DNA of 64,000 bases from Hymenochaete sp. R1. Lineage: Eukaryota; Basidiomycota; Agaricomycetes; Hymenochaetales; Hymenochaetaceae. Position 1 is the stretch's first letter. Every line of letters begins with the position of its first letter. Under the pieces are notes generated by a model. The model had not been told where the DNA came from. It made no database searches and worked only from the letters and a program-made list of their open reading frames with translations. The DNA lies in assembly GCA_019400425.1 (NCBI GenBank), contig JAFREE010000130.1:1-64000 (forward strand), in the 5' to 3' direction. Made by a program: the position numbers and the translations under genes. Positions 57,208-64,000 of the stretch are shown one piece after another.

Positions 57208-58923
57208 CTAACCCGGAGCTCTACGATCCTTCAAAAGTTCTTGAATCACTTCTCGTTGTTCAATCTCATGCAACACATCAAAACGCCCACTTCCCTCTCG
57301 GACTGCCTCAAGCAGAGCCGTGGACAGTGCATCGCTAAGAGGTGCTCGATTTTCCCCTATGAACGTCGTCACAGCCGTCTCGGGAACAGTGTCCTCCATC
57401 CAGGCATCCATGAGAACCTCTTTATCAATCGTCCTCTTGCCACCGAAGCGGTCGAGCCACATATCCAGATGTACCTGCATTCCAAGCTTGGTCACCGCAC
57501 GTGCTTCCTTAAGGTGATCAACGACTCCTCGACGTGAATTTTTGTTGAAGATGTCCAGTTTCGAGGCTGCAGTGGGCAGCGTCGCAACTTTCCACGAGAG
57601 GAAGCGATAGTGAAGTTCCAGCAAGCAGACTTCACTCTCGAATTTCGCTGTATAGTAGAGAGTGTAGCATTTCGGAATGGGGAGTCGATTTGGGAGCGTA
57701 TCGAGAGACGGACGCTTACGCAATTCCTCGGCGTACAAGGATATGTATCGTGAGTTGCCAGTTAGCTTCCTCCCGTAGTCCTGGATCTTGAACTTGGCAT
57801 CAAGGAAGTGCTGACCTGAAAGTCCATCTATCTTTCTGATCTCTTCACCGACGTCAGCTTTCTTGGCAAGCATGGCTTCTGCAATGTCCCTCACGGACTT
57901 CTTTGCTAGAGTATCCTGGAAGGAGCCTGAGCCTCGTTTAGACTTGGGCGCATCATCAGCCTGACCTGCGGCCTGTGCATTACGCTTCCTTCCACTACCT
58001 TCTGCTTGACGTCCCTGGTTCTGAGGACCTGGTGCATCATCGACCTCAAAAGCCTGAGCCTGAGGGCCCGGTTCGTCATCATCATCATCATCGTCATCTT
58101 CAGCCTGAGGATCTTCGGCAGGGCCTCCACGCCTTTTCCCTCTCGCATGTTTCATCATTTCCTGGAATATAGGTCGCTTTCGGATTCTTTCCACCTCTTC
58201 GAGTCGAGATTTTGCCTGTAAAGCGGCCTCGATCAATTTGGTATCCGTATCCACAAGATCCTGTGACGTCGCTATGAATCCATGGCGGGAAGAATCATCC
58301 CGACCTGTATGGCGAGAAATGAAGTCAAGCACGGCTGACCTGGTGTCAGTGGAATCTACCGTCAGCCATTGCTGCACGACTTCGGCTTTATCCGGGACTC
58401 TATTGCCAGTGATGTGGCATTGCAAGAGCCATTGACTCAACTGTGCTATCAAAGTGGCTTTGGCAGCATCTGGCGCCTTGTCCAGACGTTCAGCTACTCC
58501 TCGCCGAGAGTTTTTGTTGAAAAGGATCTTCAAGTCTGAACTCTGAGTAGAGGTCCTGGCATGCTCAAAGAATCGCGAGTCGTACTCCAGAACGGCTATA
58601 GCACATCTGTAAATCGAGTCCTGGTGCAGGGCATAGCTTTCCGGAATGCTGCGTGCCTTAAGTTCGTTGGGCGGACGCGAGGCCAACGCATCGATGTACT
58701 TGAGCATTTGCTGTAAGTTAACGTTTAGGCTGTTCGCCGGTTTATAGATCGAATAAGCATCAGGATAGCTGAATGTTTCATTTAGAACGATGATACTGTC
58801 ATTGATGGCCTTTTTCTTATCATCGATGGCCTTCTCAAGATCCTTCACGGACTTGCGCGCGAGATTCTCTGCGGAGAAGGGGGGGATGTGACTGGTTCGT
58901 TTGGGTTGGGATCCGCCGCTCAT
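57208..58923 (-). CDS. Unrecognised helical family, member C (two fused units, 571 aa)
   Basis: Single exon from ATG 58923. The protein contains two copies of the unit found singly in members A and B. Unit 1 (about residues 18-265) has LARKSVKDLEKAIDDKKKAI, the core LFNKNSRRGVAERLDKAPDA with LIAQLSQWLLQC, and AKSRLEEVERIRKRPIFQEM. A linker (about 265-340) is acidic with a run of about nine Asp and ends in Gln/Gly/Lys-rich sequence with KSKRGSG. Unit 2 (about 340-571) has LAKKSVRDIAEAMLAKKADV, the core IFNKNSRRGVVDHLKEARAV with VHLDMWLDRFG, and FDVLHEIEQREVIQELLKDR. All units are highly helical. No known catalytic or membrane motif is seen. Confidence 0.78.
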   Translation of the reverse strand: MSGGSQPKRTSHIPPFSAENLARKSVKDLEKAIDDKKKAINDSIIVLNETFSYPDAYSIYKPANSLNVNLQQMLKYIDALASRPPNELKARSIPESYALHQDSIYRCAIAVLEYDSRFFEHARTSTQSSDLKILFNKNSRRGVAERLDKAPDAAKATLIAQLSQWLLQCHITGNRVPDKAEVVQQWLTVDSTDTRSAVLDFISRHTGRDDSSRHGFIATSQDLVDTDTKLIEAALQAKSRLEEVERIRKRPIFQEMMKHARGKRRGGPAEDPQAEDDDDDDDDEPGPQAQAFEVDDAPGPQNQGRQAEGSGRKRNAQAAGQADDAPKSKRGSGSFQDTLAKKSVRDIAEAMLAKKADVGEEIRKIDGLSGQHFLDAKFKIQDYGRKLTGNSRYISLYAEELRKRPSLDTLPNRLPIPKCYTLYYTAKFESEVCLLELHYRFLSWKVATLPTAASKLDIFNKNSRRGVVDHLKEARAVTKLGMQVHLDMWLDRFGGKRTIDKEVLMDAWMEDTVPETAVTTFIGENRAPLSDALSTALLEAVREGSGRFDVLHEIEQREVIQELLKDRRAPG

Positions 58924-58983
58924 TGGCACCGAATGTGTAGAATAGGAAGGTATTCTGAGAGAAAGACGGTCCTACTTGCTCGC

Positions 58984-58991
58984 TTTTTATA
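58984..58991 (-). promoter_or_regulatory. TATA box (TATAAAAA), member C
   Basis: TATAAAAA on the minus strand, about 61-68 bp before ATG 58923. Confidence 0.65.
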
Positions 58992-60154
58992 CGCCTTCAC
59001 TCGGCCAATGCCGCTTATGGACGTTGGCATGTTTGAATACCAATTTATGCAGAATTTACGTATCTTTCAGAACCGATGGCAGTTTGCAACTGCAACTTTA
59101 CGAGGCTGTCGCAGACCAAGGATAAGCATCTGAATACCCGACCAGCGTAAAGCCCCTACCAAATAGATATCCGAGTCGGGCACCAGCGCTAGGATGGTAC
59201 AAATAATCGATGCTGCACTGGTCCAGTACTGCTTCAGATCCTATAGCCAGGAGTTGGAGGGCATCAAAAATTGTTTCGGGCCTTTCAAACAGCCGTATCC
59301 GTGTCTGCTATGAGATTTCGATTTTCGCAGCACCGCAGAAGACGTCAAGCTTACGCAAATCCCAAGTTGCGCAATCACTTTGCATTGTCCACTGGTACCA
59401 CATTCTTCCTGTCGAAAAACGCAACCTGAGGTCGCATTGACGAAAATGCATTTGATAAGAGCTTGTATTGCTCGTAAGAAGCATAGTCTACGCACCCAAA
59501 ACCTTGCACGTAAGCAAACTGAATACAGGCTAAATTGTGAAAGCTCACCTTTGCTGCGCTGAGCTTATCGAATCTTTATACCAGCATTCAGCACATATAC
59601 TATAGTATAAAAATGAACGCAAACTAAGTAAATTGCTGCTCGAAGAGATAAGAACAGAGACACTCACCTCGGTTGAGCATAAACGAATGCGACTGCAATG
59701 TTCTAGAATAGGAAGGTCAGAGCAAAATGCCATGGGCTCGGAGGTTAAGATTGGTTGTGCTATACTGACCATTTGATGTGCTTTTTTCACGTACATGATT
59801 ATGAATGCGGATATGGAAAGAACGCAGCAAGCCGATTGTGCATACTGGCGAAACTGCTGCCGCGGCGAACGCCACTATCTCCCAACTAAGCAGCCCAGGA
59901 CCAAAGATACTGTATCGACAAATCCATTTCCTTTTCATAAGGTATTCCGCTCTATTCGTACAATATTCCTCCGAGAGACAGAAAAGAGGGGGGAAATCAA
60001 GTAAGATATGATATGAACTTTCTTGCGTTTGAGAACGAGAATGATAAAAAAGGGGAGGAAACAAAAAAGTTAAAAGAAAAGAACGAAATGCAAGAATAGA
60101 ATAGAATTCGTGTGCATGAAAAGTGAGCAAAGAAAGGTTCAGGGAAAAAATAAA

Positions 60155-60168
60155 GGGGGGGGGGGGGG
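60155..60168. repeat. Poly-G tract, 14 nt
   Basis: A 14-G run about 290 bp beyond the stop codon of the reductase gene. Confidence 0.85.
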
Positions 60169-60455
60169 TTGTCCTTGAAATCGTCGAAGGACAAAGGAAG
60201 TTTGGTGTCGCGAATGTGCGAGGGTGCAGAATGCGAATGAGTTTCGAATGAGAAAGGGGAAAAGAAAGGTTAAAACAGATAAAGTAAAGGAAGAGAGCAT
60301 TTAGTGCCTGAATCTACGATATGCCGGGAGCGTCGACGATATAATGATGCTTGTCGTGAGCGTAAGAATCAAAGTTGCAAGAATGAGAACGAAGAGTCGC
60401 TGAATTGTAAAATAATCGAAAATAGGAGGCGGAAAATGTCAATGAAGCCACTCGA

Positions 60456-63400
60456 TTAACAGTCCTTCCTTTCTGCATCCTCGGTTTCCCGCGGGCCGGC
60501 CTCGGACTCAGGTGTCCGGTCCACATCACTTACAGACGCTGACGTTGAGTCTGAAATCCCCGACGTCGGTGCCGCAACAGAGTAAGCTGGCAGACTCGAG
60601 TCGCTCTCACTCCGAATCATCCCATTCTCCTCCTCAATCTCCCTTGCTCGCATCGCTCTCATCGGCGCAGGCGTATGCACACCAGAGTACGGCACAAGCG
60701 GCGTATCCAGACCCATCTCCTCCGGACGAGGAGTGACAGGTACTTTCTCCGGGCGGATCCGCTCGCCGGTCTCTTTGTCGACTGGCGCGGGAGTGACGGG
60801 ACGGGAGACGACGGGGGTGTTGACGGTCGAGCGGTTGTGAGCCATGTGCGCTCGGATGAGGTGGCCGGCGGCGAGGGCGGACATGAGAGAAAGTTCTCCA
60901 GCCATGACGGATGCGGCAATGAGGCGGGCGAGACGTTGTGCATTGTGGCCAGGAAGAGCGTGGTTAGCGCCGCGCATACCGAGCATTTCGAGGACCGCGG
61001 ACTGCGGCGCGAGGACGGTTCCGCCGCCGACGGTACCAACCTCAATTGAGGGCATCGTGACAGATATACGCAGATCCTGGCCGTCGTTCGTTCTAAAGGA
61101 TGGTAATTAGATTATATTCTTATACAAGTTCCAATATAGAAACTCACGGTTCCATAAGCGTCATACAATTGGAACTCTCGACGTTCTGTGCGGGATCCTG
61201 ACCAGTAGCAAGGAAAATAGCCGTCAAGATGTTTGCGGCATGCGCGTTGAAACCACCGATGCTACCCGCCATCGCGCTCCCGATCAAGTTCTTCTTCACA
61301 TTCAGGTTACACAGATCCGCAACCGTCGTCTTGAGCACGCTCTGCACGATTTTCCCGGGGACGACTGCCTCCGCGACGACGCTTTTGCCCCTGCCCTCGA
61401 TCCAGTTGATCGCCGCAGGCTTCTTGTCCGTGCAGTAGTTGCCAGAAAGCGCGAGGACGAGCATATCGGGGAACTGTTCCCGAAGTGCGTTGAGCGCAGC
61501 CTCGGTACCTTTGCTAATCATATTCATGCCCATCGCATCGCCAGTGCTAGTCGCGAACCGGACGAAGAGCGTCCTACCAGCCATGGCGCACTTCATGCCC
61601 CGGAGCTTCGCGAACCGGGACGTACTCTCGAATGCCTCGCGAAGACGTTCCGAACCTTCTTCACTCTCGATGTATGCCTTGGCTTCGGCAGCCGTGCGGA
61701 TGTTCGGGAAGTCGATGGCAGGTCCGCGGGTCATCGCGTCTGCGGTGATGACGGTGGTGACGCCTCCACCGGCGTTGAGAGCCTTGCAGCCACGAGAGGT
61801 TGATGCGACGAGCGTTCCTTCGGCGGTAGCCATTGGGACAGGGAGCGCTTCACCATCGACGGAGAGGGGGCCAGCGATACCGAGCGGAAGCGGCATGTAT
61901 CCAACAACATTCTCGCAGCAAGCACCGAAGACCCTTTCGTACGCGTAATTGGCCATGGGGATGTCAGATTTTTCGAGTGTCTTGGTCGTCGACGCACGAG
62001 CTACAAAAAGGGCGAATAGTGAGCTTAGTGGATGGAACAGTGAATGGAGGGATACGAACAGAGCAAGGCACGACGAATCTTCACCGCACGAGTATAGTCA
62101 CCCAACATCTTCTCCAGTGCGTACGCCTGAATCTTGCCCTTTTGACTCAACATGATAACCTCCTCGTCATTCAAAAGCTTCAAGCTTTCGCTGACAGGCC
62201 GGGGCCCATTTTCAAAGACATCTAAACATTCATCGTAACTCCGAATCTTCTCCCTCTCAGCCTCATCGTCCGAGTTCACAGCCGTTGACGCCGACGTAGA
62301 AGGTACCATCCCAGATACCTGCTCGAGCTTCTTATCGACGATATCCAGCGCAAGTAAATTCTCCGGGCGGATCGGTTGGGGACGGACAAGTCTCGCGGGA
62401 GGGATGGCGGTCATCGCCGCCGGCTCCGGTGCCTTCGCTTTCTCTCCCGCAGACCTCGGAACTGAAGGCGTCGAGACGTGGTCGCTAACAACCTTGACGC
62501 CGGAGACTTCGTTCTTCCTCGAGTTCGCCAGCTCCGTCTTGATAGGCGCAAGCCCGTCTCCAAGCCCGAATACCGGCTTCTTACGTTCCTTGGTGCTTAC
62601 AGGACGAGGTCGCTCCATGCGCTTCTCGACTTCGCGAGTATTGAATCGGGTTTCGCGTTCCGGCCCGGAGCTTCCTTCGGCTTCAGCCTCAGCATCGCTG
62701 TCTTCTCTAACGACGCCAAGGTTCGCGGCACTGAAGCGCACGGCGGGGACTAAACCGCCCATGGCGCCCCACGCTGAGTTGAGACCACTGTGACCACCAC
62801 TGGCGATGCCGCGCATCAAGACAGCATTCAGAGCGATGGAAAGAACAAGGACAAGGGAGATCCATTTCGACAGGACCGGATCGCCAACGAGAGACGTCCA
62901 AGCGGTGAGGAACTCTTCCCAGTTGTGGCCTTCCGTCTGAGTGGCGGTTGATGAAGGGAGCGACGAGGTAGTAGGAAGCGGCTTCGTGCGAGGAGCGACA
63001 TGGACGAAAACGGAAGGGTTAACCTGTACGAGGAGTTCCTTCTCGCTGGAGGCCGAAGCGTTAGCCGACGAAGAGAGCCAGGCTGCCGCGAGGCGGTCCA
63101 AGGCACCTGCTACCTGAGGGTTGGCAACGTCGACCTTCCGGACGCCATCGAGTGCTGGCTCGACAAAATGACTGGTACCGAAGGCACCAGAGGTGTGAAG
63201 GCGCGCTAGGGCGGTTCCAGGAGTGAGCGTGGTGCAGAGATTGAGGACATGAAGCGTGACGAAAGAAACAATCTACAAGCCCAAGGTGTTAGTACAAGTC
63301 TCATTTAAGCAGCAGAGGACAAATCGACTTACAACAAGCAGCTTGAGCCGTGCAACCGGATCGGGCTTCTGTTGCTCCCTCTCCCGATCCTTCGTCCTCT

Positions 63401-63716
63401 GCACCTCCCTCGCTCTCTCCTCCGCAGTCTGCGACAGGCTGCTCCGCCTCCTCATCGCGCTCGGTGGTCTATTCGGAGTCAATACTCCCGTTACAGGAGA
63501 TGCTGACATCACCACAGTTTGGCTCTGTGCATCCTGCGTCAAACCGACGAGCTTCGACAGACTATTCAAGGACGGAAGGCGGGGAAGTGTCTTCATGCCG
63601 GTGGGCTTGAGGGTCGGGGATTCGATGACGCTCGCAGCAGAGCTTTGGTTGATAATCGTCGGGCGCGAGGCGCTTTGATTTTGATTCTGGTTATGCAGGT
63701 GCTTGATTCTCTTAAC
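60456..63716 (-). CDS. HMG1: HMG-CoA reductase, catalytic part (N-terminal membrane region not visible)
   Basis: It reduces HMG-CoA to mevalonate with NADPH, the rate-limiting step of sterol and isoprenoid synthesis; the enzyme is ER-anchored. Visible exons 63716-63333, 63272-62060, 62000-61148 and 61092-60456 join in frame to 1028 aa. They begin [12 protein letters not shown], just after where the sterol-sensing membrane domain should end. A membrane stretch ([20 protein letters not shown]) and a second ([18 protein letters not shown]) precede a long linker. The catalytic domain has [30 protein letters not shown] (NADPH), [30 protein letters not shown] and [13 protein letters not shown] carries the catalytic His, and the Ser of NRS matches the site AMPK phosphorylates in animals. 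A Pro/Ser/Glu-rich tail of about 110 residues follows, longer than in most fungi. Upstream exons are missing or outside the window. Confidence 0.93.
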
Positions 63717-64000
63717 CTAAGATATGAAAAATAGACAATGTCAGTTTTGATAAAGTTGGGAGCGGTGAGTAGAGTTTCCATAAAAGGAAAGTATGCGAGC
63801 TCCGAGAATCATCAACCCAATCAATAGACAAAATCACGAGTCGCACTGAAGAAGATCCGCTTCTCGTCCCCAAATAGGGACAGAAGAAAAGAACTGAAAG
63901 GGAAATGCTTCAAGAGCGTTGCAATGCCAGGAAGGAACGCCATCACGTGAAAAGAAGAGAAGGCATTACAAGGCTGAGGTCTGTGCTGAACCGCCTGACT
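63717..64000. other. Right edge, upstream of the visible reductase exons
   Basis: An intron acceptor (TATCTTAG) at 63724-63717 shows that coding sequence continues upstream. No membrane-domain exon could be read in the remaining 280 bp, so the preceding intron is long or the sequence here is diverged. Confidence 0.5.

Larger units (their letters stand above)
58924..60455. other. Intergenic region between array and HMG-CoA reductase
   Basis: This 1.5 kb holds the promoter of member C and the 3' flank of the reductase gene, including a 14-G tract. No coding frame is supported. Confidence 0.5.

Noticed and set aside
61240..61948. Long plus-strand frames opposite HMG-CoA reductase
   Set aside because: They are shadows of a strongly conserved minus-strand catalytic exon.

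Overview
The window is nuclear DNA of a filamentous basidiomycete, almost certainly an agaricomycete. The reasons are dense introns of about 50-60 nt with GT-AG ends, a FunK1-type kinase fragment, a DUF6533 seven-helix-type protein, a secreted intradiol dioxygenase pair, an ERT1/AcuK-type zinc-cluster regulator and fungal HMG-CoA reductase. No RNA gene, CRISPR array, transposon or bacterial operon was seen. Coding coordinates span start to stop including introns; splice sites were read by eye and checked by frame arithmetic. Layout, left to right. 1-18271 is mostly conserved household genes: a partial FunK1 kinase (-), elongation factor SPT5 (+), a CaMK-type kinase with an N-myristoylation signal (-), a DUF6533 membrane protein (-) and peroxin PEX3 (-). 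19396-35843 holds an unrecognised coiled-coil gene (+), an ERT1/AcuK-like gluconeogenesis regulator (-), an intronless orphan of 772 aa (+), a bacterial-type GDP-mannose pyrophosphorylase (-) divergent from an F-box protein (+), an orphan coiled-coil protein (+) and a protein with an SQ-rich repeat tail (-). 36545-48170 holds a decayed copy (-) and an intact copy (-) of an unrecognised ~630-aa family, the mitochondrial barrel-assembly protein SAM50 (-), a KHDC4-like RNA-binding protein (+) and a 3-beta-HSD/ERG26-like dehydrogenase (+). 49858-54318 is a tandem duplication of a secreted intradiol dioxygenase together with its promoter (+). 54505-58923 is a three-gene, same-strand array of an unrecognised family with a repeating ~260-aa unit; the third gene carries two units in one chain. 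HMG-CoA reductase (-) closes the window, with its N-terminal membrane region not visible. How genes relate: as is usual in fungi, neighbours are mostly independent. HMG-CoA reductase and the ERG26-like dehydrogenase both belong to sterol metabolism but lie 12 kb apart. PEX3, SAM50 and the AcuK-like regulator touch organelle biogenesis and carbon-source use. The most novel material is the accessory stretch 36-59 kb: two unrecognised families, one with a fresh pseudogene and one with tandem and internal duplication. Several of its genes, and the dioxygenases, have a clear TATA box 45-110 bp before the start codon, which suggests regulated rather than constitutive expression.
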